A stretch of DNA of 64,000 bases. Origin: Cymodocea nodosa. Its lineage: Eukaryota; Streptophyta; Magnoliopsida; Alismatales; Cymodoceaceae. A model generated the notes under the pieces. The model was not told the DNA's origin. It saw nothing but the letters and a program-made list of their open reading frames with translations, and made no database searches. Position 1 is the stretch's first letter, and the number at the start of each line of letters is the position of its first letter. Position numbers and translations under genes: made by a program. Below are positions 48,801 through 57,733 of the stretch, piece by piece. The stretch is taken from the NCBI GenBank assembly GCA_036874045.1, contig CM072339.1:4471501-4535500 (forward strand). The letters are read 5' to 3'.

Positions 48801-51800
48801 TGAACCAACACATATGCTTTAGATAGATACTTACACCCCAAACCAATCTTCTTCTTTGTTTGAAGGTCTTGAAAAGTTACATAAAAGGGGAAAAAGGTCA
48901 CAAAACATTGTAACTGAATGGTGATGGCGTTAATGCACAAAAGGTTAAAAGAGAACTCCAGAACATAAAAGATGTCGTTTAGTCGTATTTGTGAAGAGAC
49001 TTGTATCTCCCCTTGACCAGATACAGAACATAAACGACTATCGACTATAGTAATGAAGGTTTTGTTAGGAATGGTAGAAAGTTTGTTAAAGAGTGTGGAT
49101 GTGCCTGAAACATGGGTGGTAGTTCCAAAGTTTATAACCCAAGAATCATCTCTAGAAGCAACCAAGGTAGTAGAAGATTGTATACCTGAATGATGAGGAA
49201 GCGCTTGAGCAAGCATGGTCGTCGAAGGGTGTCATTGTCTCTGTATAAGATGATCATATTCTTCTTGAGATATAGTGACTGTGGTAGACGAAAAGGAAGG
49301 GGCAGCACTAGAGACAACTCGAGCGACTTGAGGCTTTAGATGTGGGAACTTCTCTCAGCATTTCTCTAACTTGTGACCTAGTTTGCCACACCACTAGTAT
49401 TTAGGTCATTATTTATCTCCACAAGCACTACGACCACAGGAAGCAATTAAGGCAGAAGGATTAGGTGTAGACACCTTAGAAGATCCAGTGGCAACCTATA
49501 AGACATTTTCAAAAGCCTCATCTAAGTTAGGCATATGTTTAATACTAAGGATGGAGTCACGAATCTGAGAAGTGATATTTGGATGAAGGGTAGTGAGGAA
49601 GACAACTATTACAAGTTCTTCTCTATAGTGTGAAAGGGTGCGAACATCAGAAGTAGGCAGTTGATACACATTTAATTCATTTATCAGTCTACAAAGTGTG
49701 CTGAATAGAGTGGTCTCCTTGTCGAAGCTGAAGAAGACTCTTATAAATTGAGAATGTCTTAGATATGTTTTTGTTATGACTATAAATGTGACGAAGAGTA
49801 TCCCAAAGCACTTTGACGGGTTGGAGCATGGACACTCCATTAGCAACGGAATCATCCATGCTTGACACCATCCAAGTGATAATAGCTACATCATCAGCTA
49901 ACCAATCTCTATATTGTGAGTCCTTCACGTCAGGAGGAGGTTGATAGAGGTGATGTTCTTGACGAAAAGCAATGACAACATTTTCAAAATTATGCGTCCA
50001 TAGGATGTAGTTTGACTCGTTTAGCTTCTGGGAAATTCCTGGAAAGCTATGAACCAAAAGATCGCTATGAGGCGTAGAGGAGCTGGCTATGACAATAAAC
50101 TAGTTTGATTGAAATAAGATGTGGTGGACCAAACAGACCTCGGAGCAAGATGGGAAGAGGAGCCGCCACTGCATTAGTCCTAAGGAGCTATCATGCATCT
50201 GTCCAAGGGAGCTACTTCATCAACGTTTCCCACATGCTTCTGTTGAGATGGAGTGGAAGGAAGGACCTCGCGGGAGATGGAGGCTTGCAAAGAGGGAGGC
50301 CTGCGGTAGGGCTGAACACGCCTACAGATAGCTTGCATGGATGTGCACGTGTGCGGGGAAGGAAGATGCATGTACACGCCCGCGAGGAGGATGCTTGTAT
50401 GGAAGACATCGAACACGTTTGCGAGGAGGATGCCCACACAGAAGGTAGGCAGAAGGGAGGATGTTGGACATGTTTGTGGGGAGCACAACCATTGAGCACA
50501 TCTGTGGGTGGCTCTGATACCAAGTAGAAGAAGAAGAATAAGAAGATCTTCAAAAATGGTATATATTTCCATAACCCACAACTACAAGTATATAAGGGAA
50601 AAAGGAGATAGATGGATCTTTAGATGGATCCTTAAATGGATCCTTGTTAAGCACAAGACACTTAATATGGTTACTTAGAGAAATCTTACAAATAAGACTA
50701 CAACAGTGACATGTTGGACTTAAAAAATAATTATTATATTTAAGATATTTTGAAAAATCTAAAAGTATTTTAAGAAAATGTTAATTTTAGTACTTATAGT
50801 AATTTTTCCTATATTTGAAAATGGCATACCGAGTTCGTATAACATTTTGCCCCTATTTGAATTACGTTGTTTTATTTTGCTTTTTTACTTTTGATTTTGG
50901 CATTATTTTCTTTATAAATCATATATTTAATCTCGTTAATTGATATATCAAAATTAAATTTGATATGTTATTTTGAACATTCATAATAAAAATATCATGA
51001 ATGTCTACGAAAAAATGAATTTAAGTATTTTTATAATTGAAAAAAAAATGTCAATGTAGATATTCACATCTTTTGATATGATTACTTAATTAAAAATAAC
51101 CTATCAAATTTATTTTTAGAATGTTATCTTACTCTTTAATGAATTATAATGTTACATCTTATGTCATCACTTTTGGTTTTATGAAAATCTATTTTCATCG
51201 TAGATAATCATAACAATTTTATAATAAGTGTTTAAAACAATATATTAAATTTGATTTGTAGGTGGAGAGACGAGCGGAATGCACAAATACCTGATTGAAA
51301 TTCAATTTCTCAAGAAATTTGAATTCCAAAATGCACAAATACCTCATCACTCAGAATCTGACGGAAAAAATTTTCAATTTCATTAAATTTCGATTGCACA
51401 AACCCTACTTTAGTAAGAACATCTGGAAGTTGATCTGAGGAATAAGTGAAGGAAGTAGAGATGACATTCTTTAACACATTATCTCTATTAAAATGATAAT
51501 CAACCTCAATGTGTTTAGTTCTTTCATGAAAAATAAAGTTGCTAGCGATTTACATGGTTGTTTGATTATCACAATACATGGGCTTGAGAGTTTGAACTTC
51601 TATACTTAACACATGAAGTAGTGTTTTTAACCAAATCATTTCAGATGCAACTTGAGATATAACCCAATATTCTACCTCTATACTTGATTTGAATATAACA
51701 TTTTATTTTTTGTTGTGCTATGTCACTAGATTGCCTTTCAAGTAAGTACAGTAGCATTTTCTATCCAACCTATCTCCTATGTACCTTGCATCTAAATAGG

Positions 51801-54800
51801 CTTTGATACATAGATGATCGTGATTCTTATATAGTAGTTATTTTCTAGGAGACTTCTTTAGGTAAAGCTAGAACTCTAATAGCTCCTTGCTAATGAATAA
51901 CTCTTGATGCATGCATAAATCAACTTAAGTGATTTATTGTGAACGTAATATCGGGTCTGGTGACAGTGAGATATATGAGATTGCCAATCAAATGTCTATA
52001 TTTCCCTGAGCCTTCAAAATGATAGAGAAGTGTTATTATGGAAAGCTTTGCTCTATAGGAGTTGCCTTAGGTTTGTATCCCTCAAGTCTAGTTTCCTTCA
52101 ATATGTCAAGAACATATTTTCTTTGGGAAATGGACAATCTCCCTTTTAAATAAGCAAATTCAACTCCTAAGAAATAGTAAGGAGTATTAAGATCCTTTAT
52201 AACAAAATATTGGTTTAAGAATTGTTTTGTATCATCAATGCCTTAGAGATCACCACTAGTGAGTAGCATATCATCAATATAGATTGCAAGTATGATAGTA
52301 CCTTGATGAGTCTTCTTAAGGAATATAGAATGATCAACTTGACAAAACCAACATTTCATATAATACTGTTGAATTTGGCAAATCATGTCTTAGGGCTTTG
52401 CTTAAGACTATAGAGAGCTTTGTTTAGCCGACAAACTTATGACTTCTCTTAAGCAACAAACCTAAGTAGTTGCTCTATAAAGACTTGCTTATCAAGATCA
52501 CCATACAGGAAGGTGTTTTTAACATCAAGTTGGCATATAGGCCAAGAGTGAGTGATAACGAGAGATAGGAGAACGCAGGCAAAGTCCATGCAAGCAACCA
52601 AAGAGAATGTCTTAGAGTAGTTAATGCCATGCTCTTGAGAAAAATCATGAGCCATAAGTCGAGTTTTGTAGCGAACAATGGAGCCATCTAAATGCTATTT
52701 GATAGTAAAGACCCATCGATAGGAGACCATATTGGCATCAGCGGGGCAAGAGACCAAATCTCAAGTGCCACGAGAGAGAAGAACTTCCATTCCTCGTCCA
52801 TACTTGCCTTCCAAGGTGAGAGTTGAAGGGCCTCACGATAATCTTTGAGAATTGAATTTGTAGAAAGGGATAAGACAAATCTACGAAAGGTGAGAGTAAA
52901 GTTAACATAGGAGATAACACCTGAAAGAGGGTGTTGGGTGTAGGTGTAGGTGCCCTTGCGAAGGACAATGGGACAAGCATCATCAACAAAGGTATGATGG
53001 ACATTGCAATCAGGTGCGGAAGGGCTAGGGGAAGTAGTTGGATTAATTTATGATCATTGGGTGTAGACTTGTAGAGGTAGAGCATGTATAACAGAAGAAT
53101 CCTCAAGCATTTCGATGGATGCACCTAGGATGGGAAGAGTGCTATGAAAGGGAAGGGGACAACTCCCTGTAGTAGTGGACTTGGTGCTAAGAAAGTAGGC
53201 CTGTGACTCAAAAAAGGTGATATCCATAGAGGTGTAGTACTTACAGGTAGGAGGGTGGTAGAGGCAGTACTCCTTTTGAGAATGAGGATACCCAATAAAA
53301 AGACACTTAAACGTTTAGAGAGAGAGTTTGTCAAGACTAGAAGAAAGATCTTGAACAAATGCAACACACCTAAACACTCGAAGGGGTAAGGAAAACAATT
53401 CTCTATCTGGAAAGAGGCGGTTGAGAGGGATAACACCACCTAAAGGAGAGGTCGACATTTGGTTGATGAGATAAACAATGGTGAGAATATCATTAGACTA
53501 AAGATATTTAGGAATATGAATATGCAAAAGGAGAGTACGAGCAACATTAAGAATGTGTTGATGTTTATGCTTAGTAACCTTATTTTGCATGGAAGTATGC
53601 AGACATGTGGTTTGATGAAGGATGTTGGAAGAAGAATAAATAACTTGAAAATTAGATTGCATAAATTCTAGAGTATTATCTGTATGCAAAATTTTGGGAC
53701 AAATACCAAATTGATTTTTAATTTCCATAATAAAAACTTGAAGTAGATCAATAATAGTTCGATGATTTTTAAGAAGATACACCCACGATACACGTGAATG
53801 GTTATTGACAAAGATAATGTAATAGTGATGACCACTAATAGACTCAACACGACTTGGACCCTAAATGTCACAATGTAGTAACTCAAAAGGATTGGAAGTA
53901 GAAGATAGACTCAACTGCTTTCAAGGAGCCTAAGTGTGCTTTCTAAGTTGACAAAACTCACATTGAAAAAGAGACATAGAAGTCCACCAGAGTGCCTTAT
54001 AAAGCTTTTCGCAAGATGGATGACCTAAGTAACAATGCTAGAGGAGAGAGGAATCAATGCTTGTTATGCATGCTACCAAGTCCTAATGAATGTGATTGTG
54101 AGTAAGAACGTAAACTCTATTGTTGCGCTTATGCCTCATGCCAATCCTTCATCTTATTTGCAAGTCCTAAAAGGTACAATGGAAAAGGAAAAATGTTATG
54201 GAATAGGATAATTATTCAATGATGATGCTAATGGATAAAATATTAAAAGATAGATCGAGAACATAAAGCACATTGTATAAGTGAAACTAAGAGAAAGCCT
54301 GAACCTCCCCCTTATCAAAAATGGGATAGGAATGACCATCGACAATAGTAACAGTGGACTGGTCGGAAAGGTGAGAAAGACATTCAAAAAGAAGTGAGGT
54401 ACTTGATATGTAGAAGGATACTCTAGAGTCAATTATGCATGATGTATCGCCAAAAGTGAGGAAGGTGGTACTAGTATTGGTATCAAGAGTAGAAGATGAG
54501 ACTAGGGCACTCATGACACTAGAATATGATCTTTGTGACTGAACAAGCCGTTTATAAACAACCTGTGATAGAGTGATGGTAGGTCCACTAGAGGTATCAC
54601 TAGGAGGTTGAGTACTCAATTCTGTGTTGAAGTTGGCTAAGGATGGTGGTTTCCCCCACTTGTCATACCACTTTTTTGATTTGTGCCCAAATTGATTACA
54701 TCATTGACACTTCGGATGTTGTCGATCATCGTCGTCATAGCTTGAGCGACCTCTCCCCTTGTTTCTTAAAGTAACAAGGGCAAGTTGAGAAGAGGTGAAG

Positions 54801-57733
54801 TAACTAGATGTGGGCATGGAGATGTGCAAGGCGTAGGAGAAGGTTTCCTCCAAATTAGGTATGAGATCAGTACTAAGAATAGAACCCTGAATCTGTGAGG
54901 CAACATCGGGGTTTGCACTTGCAAGAAAGCTAGCAACAAGTTCCTCATGATAGCAACAAAAAGTGGTTAAGTCCGTAGTCAACGGCTGCTAGCAATTTAG
55001 TTCATCAAGTAATCCATGAAGAGTATTGTAATGCTCCTGACAAGTCTTTTTACCTTGTTTCAGGTTGAAAATTTACTCAAACTTGAAAAACTTTGGAGAT
55101 GTTCTTTTTGCGAGCATAGGTCTTCTTGAGGTTGTCCCAAATTTGCTTAGTTGGACGTAACATTGTGACATCTTGAGCAATGACATGTTCCATGGAGGAA
55201 AGCATCTAGGAAACAATAATGGTGTCATTTGCTTTCCAATCCTTGAACACGTCATCCTTAACATCTAGTTGAAGATTTTTGTACAAATGATCTTCTCGTC
55301 GATAACCTTCAAGTATGGTTTTAAAACCTTGAGCTCATAGTAGATAATTTTGTCCATTAAGTTTTTTCGTAAGTCCCTGAAAGGTTTTACTTGACAAATC
55401 TCTTGAAGCCATAAAAGCAATAGGGGAAAAGAGTAGCGAACAATAGAAAAAAAAAGAGAAACAGATTGATCTACATGGTGGACGGTGCACACAAGACTAT
55501 TGTCAAGGGATGCTTTAGCAAGATAGGGACCATTGGCTCCACAGACTACCAAGTTGGAGAAACTTGGATGAATGCATAGAAGCTTGGACAGACAGTAGTA
55601 GTTGTGGTTGGACGAATGCACATGTCGGTAGCTACATAGAAGCTTGAACAGATAAGTGCAATTGTGACGAAGGAAGAGAGTGTGTATACAAACATGCGTA
55701 GAACTTACGAGCACAGCTGGACTTGCAATGAAGGGTTGCGACGAAGAATGATGATGGTGAACTAGGGCTCGAGGACTCATGAGCATAGTTGGGTAGATCA
55801 CAGATAGATGCGTGCGACAGACTAGCGAAAGAGCATTGCGAGTAGATTAGATGGGTGGGGGGGCGGTGGAGGAGGGATTTCTGTCACTTTGATACTAAGT
55901 TGGAAAACCTACTTGATGTGTACATGCATAACCATTTCTATAAAAAGAATACAATACCTATCTTTGTACAAGCATATACAAGGGATCACAATAACCTATT
56001 TTGTTCCATATGAACAAGATATGTATACATTATTATTATTACACTACTTAACATTTAGGTTTGAGGCTAAATTGTGAATAGAATTGCATTTATCAATTGA
56101 AAAATTCAAGTCAAACTAATGTTGTTTTTCCAATTAAAACCAAATTGAATTCAATTATTCAAAAGTTTGGTTTTTATTGAAAAGTGAATTTGGTTTGTAA
56201 TTTTACCTAAAAAGTTTCTTGTAACAACTTTATACAATGAGTCAAGGAATGTCCCATCAAAAGATACAAATAATTGTTTTGGTTTAATCCTTCACATTAA
56301 TCATATAATAATACATTTATGCTATAATAATACATTAATCATATATAATTTTATATTAATACTTGTGTATGTATTAGTTTGGTTTGGTATGATTCATTGG
56401 TTTGAATGCAACCATGTGCACCCTTAATCTCTAGTTTGCTAGTTTGGAATGAAATTGTTTGTTGTATTTCAAGCAGTGCCTTAATTAGCTTGAGATGTTT
56501 CTGACAACTTCCTTGTATGACATCCAAAATGCCTAGATTAGATTGAGCTCCTTCTAACATCTTATCTTTATTGTAGGCTCCAAGAAAACCCAGATAAGGA
56601 TGATAAATTGGCTTCATCTGTCCACCAATTGATGCAGACATATGGAGGCAATAGTTCTGCTGCTTTTTGGAAACAGGTTTATCTCATTGATATCAAAACA
56701 TGCAATCAAGTAGACATGTCAATTGGGTTGAGCCAGGTTGGCATTGGTTTTTAGGCTGTGTTGGCTTGTCATTTGGTGGAACTTGGTTGTATGAGTACAT
56801 TGGCCAGCATGGTGTGAGTTTTTCTAAAATCGGTATACCATAATTAGAAATGGAATGTTGTAATTTAGATAAAGCTTTTATGTTTTGTCTATACTAATTT
56901 TGATTTGTCGAACCTAGAAAATCTAAGACTTTGTATTAAAATCGATAAACTATTTACAAAGATAGTATATTGAAAACTAAGCTCTGTCTAGTTTCATATG
57001 CTTGACATATTGGTTTCGCAATTTGACATGTTGAAAAACATAGCCTAATATGACTTGGTACGGTTAGACTATGTCATTGATTGATATGACATAAATAGGA
57101 TGTAGGCCATGCACCATGCTTAGGTTGCCTTGTTCCCTTCTTGGTATGACATGACTCAGCACAAATTTGGCTAGACACGATTCCTATCAAGTTGTATTGG
57201 TACAGCACAGCCCAGTTGACATATCTACAATTAATAGTCTACTGAAAGTGGGTCTGTGGAAGAATAATCTGTGATGACAGTGTAACTATTTTTGATGCAG
57301 GATCTCATACTCAAGATTAGGGAGCATGAAGAAGAAATTCTACAATTAAAGGGACATCTTGCTGACTATTTTATAAAGGTGCTGGATCAGATGCCTGCTG
57401 CCTTGTTTCTGAAAGTTGTTTCTTTTTTCTGTGGCTGTTATCACAAATTCTGTGTTACTTTTTGTTGAATTTTATTAGGAAACACACATTTGTAATAATA
57501 AAGGTGTACTTGAGGAACGCATTACTCACATGCGAATGGTATGTATCTCAATATACTATTTCTTATTTTTGCTGCCGCATCTATTTTTTTATTCCATACA
57601 TGGCATTCTGATTTTCTATTTGTTTCAGGCATTTGATCAGCAACAACAAGATTTGGCTGATGCTGCTTCTAAATCTGTTTCGTACAGACAAGATATAATA
57701 GAGGAAAATATTCATCTAACATATGCATTGCAG
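27702..57733 (+). CDS. Plant coiled-coil protein gene, 7 exons seen, 3' end outside window
   Basis: Exons: 27702-27839, 30009-30071, 44620-44954, 56577-56676, 57301-57378, 57479-57538, 57629-57733. All introns are GT-AG and every join keeps frame (phase 0, 0, 2, 0, 0, 0), giving 293 codons with no stop. The start codon sits in CCATGG context. The protein opens with [20 protein letters not shown]. Next come helical heptad-rich segments ([24 protein letters not shown] across exons 1-2), a polar linker (exon 3), then more coiled coil (exons 5-7, ending [17 protein letters not shown] and [18 protein letters not shown]). I recall this pattern from a plant-conserved coiled-coil family without an assigned function, but cannot name it. 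Downstream exons, not visible up to 64000, should encode the C-terminal half. Introns 2 and 3 are swollen by retrotransposons. Confidence 0.85.
27999..28033. repeat. (GA)n(TG)n microsatellite in intron 1
   Basis: AG repeats run directly into GT repeats (AGAGAGAG... then TGTGTGTG...). Confidence 0.9.
28392..28541 (-). mobile_element. Copia remnant: primer site plus short LTR, minus strand
   Basis: GCTTTGATGCCA at 28392-28403 is the reverse complement of a copia primer site. Right after it an LTR-like unit runs from TGTTAGAATAGG (28404) to GACTAACA (28541). No internal coding region remains. Confidence 0.5.
28541..28735. repeat. Imperfect direct repeat of ~82 bp
   Basis: CTAAC, AAACCACA, AAGC.TGG, ATGTCATCA.AACACCATCA and GGTAGAAAATGTG at 28541-28624 recur at 28652-28735 with about 15 changes. 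Confidence 0.65.
28950..29120. repeat. TTTTGGAAGG motif at ~52-bp spacing, four copies
   Basis: Copies lie near 28953, 29003, 29057 and 29109, each followed by GT-rich sequence. They are probably a decayed tandem repeat within intron 1. The rest of 28742-30008 shows no gene. Confidence 0.45.
30009..30071 (+). CDS. Coiled-coil gene, exon 2
   Basis: 21 codons ([21 protein letters not shown]), with acceptor TTTTTTCCAG and donor TAT/GTAGGT. It continues the heptad pattern of exon 1. Confidence 0.85.
30721..31387 (-). repeat. 3' LTR of intron-2 antisense copia
   Basis: 667 bp, longer than its partner mainly because a 41-bp unit (TGTAACAATCC, then TTTTATTTCCAGCCACTTAA, then ATTCCTGAA) is present three times at 31159-31281 but once in the other LTR. 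Confidence 0.9.
31159..31281. repeat. 41-bp tandem repeat, 3 copies, inside the LTR
   Basis: Units at 31159-31199, 31200-31240 and 31241-31281 differ at a few positions. The sister LTR at 35433-35970 has a single unit. Confidence 0.85.
31435..35388 (-). pseudogene. Copia gag-pol of the intron-2 antisense element
   Basis: In minus-strand order: gag 35388-34550 ([19 protein letters not shown]; knuckle [14 protein letters not shown], first Cys replaced by Tyr). Protease site [14 protein letters not shown] (34501-34545; DSR instead of DSG). Integrase to about 33240 ([34 protein letters not shown]). RT 33000-32250 with the YIDDILIA box at 32375-32400. RNase H 32247-31435, with [17 protein letters not shown] and SSTKTKYVV (both Glu of the usual SSTEAEY are lost). 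Stops and frame changes separate the blocks. Integrase, RT and RNase H order is that of Ty1/copia. Confidence 0.85.
35405..35432 (-). promoter_or_regulatory. Copia primer binding site
   Basis: The plus-strand string ACTTTGATACTAGT reversed is ACTAGTATCAAAGT, a one- to two-base variant of the TGGTATCAGAGC primer site, directly next to the LTR. Confidence 0.7.
35433..35970 (-). repeat. 5' LTR of intron-2 antisense copia
   Basis: 538 bp, TGTTAAGATTTTGG to CATTTTTACA, followed by the target duplication GTATT. Confidence 0.9.
35976..36415. other. Intron 2 sequence between two copia elements
   Basis: AT-rich with no recognisable gene. It probably represents original intron or an older insertion. 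Confidence 0.4.
36421..36536 (+). repeat. 5' LTR (116 bp)
   Basis: It starts TATTAGAGTTAAC (first TG mutated to TA), ends CCATTTAACT, and matches 43397-43512. Confidence 0.88.
36898..38046 (+). pseudogene. Copia gag and start of protease, decayed
   Basis: gag shows [13 protein letters not shown] (decayed), [47 protein letters not shown] and, past a stop, [24 protein letters not shown]. These are UBN2-type copia gag motifs. A cysteine-rich stretch near 37600-37650 may be the former zinc knuckle. The downstream text to 38046 has many stops and ends at the Harbinger insertion. Confidence 0.65.
38051..40479. mobile_element. Non-autonomous PIF/Harbinger derivative
   Basis: The ends are GGGGGGTTTGTGCATTTGG and, reversed, GGAAGTGTTTATGTAC, both preceded/followed by TTAA (38047-38050, 40480-40483), consistent with a TTA or TAA target duplication. 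The interior has a GC-rich minisatellite block (38215-39010). A short relic of the transposase 3' end at about 39800-39990 reads GAAAATATCATGAATGCAATGTGAG, resembling 62888-62912 of the autonomous copy. The catalytic domain is gone. Confidence 0.75.
38215..39010. repeat. GC-rich minisatellite block in Harbinger derivative
   Basis: Interspersed GAGAAGCCTCC, CTCGCCTCC and CTGCTCATCCC words repeat throughout. Clear 23-bp tandem units (AGTCGAGAAGCCTCC, then TACCTGGT) lie at 38345-38436, with a related series at 38515-38602. Open frames on both strands here are compositional. Confidence 0.8.
40484..43390 (+). pseudogene. Copia integrase, RT and RNase H, decayed
   Basis: The integrase relic has [20 protein letters not shown] sequence near 40920 (read with stops), [23 protein letters not shown] near 41130-41200 and [18 protein letters not shown] near 41270-41320. 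RT appears as [16 protein letters not shown] sequence near 42180-42210, [16 protein letters not shown] near 42300-42345 and the [11 protein letters not shown] box at 42438-42470. RNase H relics ([11 protein letters not shown]) lie near 43210-43240. Stops are frequent, commonly TAG in place of CAG or TGG. The element ends at the 3' LTR at 43397. Confidence 0.75.
43397..43512 (+). repeat. 3' LTR (116 bp)
   Basis: TGTTAGAGTTAAT to CACTCAACT, flanked by GTATC. Confidence 0.88.
43518..44619. other. End of intron 2
   Basis: AT-rich intron sequence leading to a long pyrimidine tract and the exon 3 acceptor. The open frame 44103-44456 has no recognisable domain and lies entirely within the intron. 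Confidence 0.5.
44620..44954 (+). CDS. Coiled-coil gene, exon 3
   Basis: 335 bp. The acceptor is a pyrimidine run plus TTTTCAG, and the donor is GCAG/GTATTA (phase 2). It encodes a serine/asparagine-rich, probably unstructured linker that starts [15 protein letters not shown]. Confidence 0.85.
45137..45292 (-). repeat. 3' LTR of outer copia
   Basis: From AGTCAGAAAACC to CACTACTTAACA on the plus strand; it matches 55898-56053. Confidence 0.9.
45815..45974 (-). repeat. 3' LTR of inner copia with expanded GAA run
   Basis: The first ~50 bp on the plus strand are AGTAGAAGAAG... with about 15 GAA units, where the partner LTR at 50523 has about five with one interruption. The rest matches the partner closely. 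Confidence 0.9.
46060..50057 (-). pseudogene. Copia gag-pol of the inner element
   Basis: Minus-strand order: gag 50057-49496 ([59 protein letters not shown]). The zinc-knuckle region is near 49380 (broken). The protease-like site [13 protein letters not shown], near 49140, has lost the catalytic Asp (NFG). Integrase 48706-47710: [63 protein letters not shown] 47471-46600: [16 protein letters not shown] and [12 protein letters not shown]. RNase H 46530-46060: [25 protein letters not shown] and [10 protein letters not shown]. Frames shift between blocks. Confidence 0.85.
50105..50509 (-). repeat. GC-rich leader between primer site and gag of the inner copia
   Basis: About 400 bp markedly richer in G and C than the rest of the element, with repeated GCGAGGAGGATGC and CACACAGAAGG-like words (50380-50460). 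Open frames occur on both strands (140 and 133 codons) because stops are rare in such composition. No protein family is recognised. It may be captured sequence or an element-specific leader. Confidence 0.55.
50523..50667 (-). repeat. 5' LTR of inner copia
   Basis: AGTAGAAGAAG to GACACTTAATA, followed by TGGTT. The terminal CA is changed to TA. Confidence 0.88.
51413..55310 (-). pseudogene. Copia gag-pol of the outer element
   Basis: Minus-strand order: gag about 55310-54700 ([13 protein letters not shown], [16 protein letters not shown] in shifted frames; [20 protein letters not shown] near 54870). Protease region near 54420 ([16 protein letters not shown] instead of DSG). Integrase 54000-53125, with [20 protein letters not shown] near 53610-53680. 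RT about 52740-51850 ([38 protein letters not shown]). RNase H to 51413, where the Harbinger element cuts it just before its end; the last ~80 bp lie at 45293-45375. It has many stops and frameshifts. Confidence 0.8.
55311..55897 (-). other. Leader of the outer copia between primer site and gag
   Basis: About 590 bp with an open frame of 178 codons (55801-55265) whose C-terminal end runs into gag. The N-terminal part has a His/Ser/Leu-rich composition and no recognised domain. Confidence 0.45.
55898..56053 (-). repeat. 5' LTR of outer copia
   Basis: AGTTGGAAAACC to CACTACTTAACA, followed by target duplication TTTAG. Confidence 0.9.
56059..56576. other. End of intron 3
   Basis: AT-rich intron sequence up to the exon 4 acceptor. 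Nothing else recognised. Confidence 0.5.
56577..56676 (+). CDS. Coiled-coil gene, exon 4
   Basis: 100 bp. The acceptor is TTATTGTAG; the first base completes an Arg codon begun in exon 3, then [20 protein letters not shown] and on to FWKQ. The donor is CAG/GTTTAT. Confidence 0.85.
56677..57300. other. Intron 4
   Basis: 624 bp with scattered TTGGCA/GACATG-like words and no recognised element or gene. Confidence 0.5.
57301..57378 (+). CDS. Coiled-coil gene, exon 5
   Basis: 26 codons ([20 protein letters not shown] and on to FIK), with acceptor GATGCAG and donor AAG/GTGCTG. Strong heptad pattern. Confidence 0.85.
57479..57538 (+). CDS. Coiled-coil gene, exon 6
   Basis: 20 codons ([20 protein letters not shown]), with acceptor TTTTATTAG and donor ATG/GTATGT. 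The 100-bp intron before it is the second shortest in the gene. Confidence 0.85.
57629..57733 (+). CDS. Coiled-coil gene, exon 7
   Basis: 35 codons, AFDQQQQ... to ...THYALQ-like end (LTYALQ), with acceptor TGTTTCAG and donor CAG/GTTTTA. It is the last exon visible. The phase-0 end means the next exon should begin on a codon. Confidence 0.85.

Larger units (their letters stand above)
45815..50667 (-). mobile_element. Inner copia element of the intron 3 nest
   Basis: The LTRs are 45815-45974 and 50523-50667. The target duplication is TGGTT at 45810-45814 and 50668-50672. The primer site, on the plus strand GGCTCTGATACCA at 50510-50522, is a perfect reverse of TGGTATCAGAGCC. The polypurine tract, on the minus strand CTTAAGGGAGAG, lies just inside 45974. 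It sits inside a Harbinger element, so it is the youngest layer by position. Confidence 0.9.
45376..51409. mobile_element. Harbinger MITE-like element, itself split by a copia
   Basis: The terminal repeats are AGGTGTGTTTGTGCAC and, reversed, AGTAGGGTTTGTGCAA. The target duplication is TTA at 45373-45375 and 51410-51412. Net length without the copia is about 1.2 kb, AT-rich and without transposase, so it was mobilised in trans. Subterminal repeats of GAATTTGAATTC type occur near 45405-45460. Confidence 0.85.
45137..56053 (-). mobile_element. Outer copia element of the intron 3 nest
   Basis: The LTRs, 45137-45292 and 55898-56053, are both 156 bp, with about 10 differences by eye. The target duplication is TTTAG at 45132-45136 and 56054-56058. 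The polypurine tract, read on the minus strand as CAACTTGAGGGGGAA, lies at 45293-45307. The primer-site variant TAGTATCAAAGT lies just inside 55898. Its interior is split by the Harbinger element 45376-51409 near the end of pol. Removing the nested DNA leaves about 4.9 kb, the usual length of a copia. Confidence 0.9.

Noticed and set aside
50105..50581. Open frames of 140 codons (plus) and 133/113 codons (minus)
   Set aside because: They lie in the GC-rich leader and LTR of a copia element, open on both strands, with no recognised motif.
55265..55801. 178-codon minus-strand frame as an independent gene
   Set aside because: It lies between the primer site and gag of the outer copia and its end runs into gag; it is best treated as leader plus gag start.
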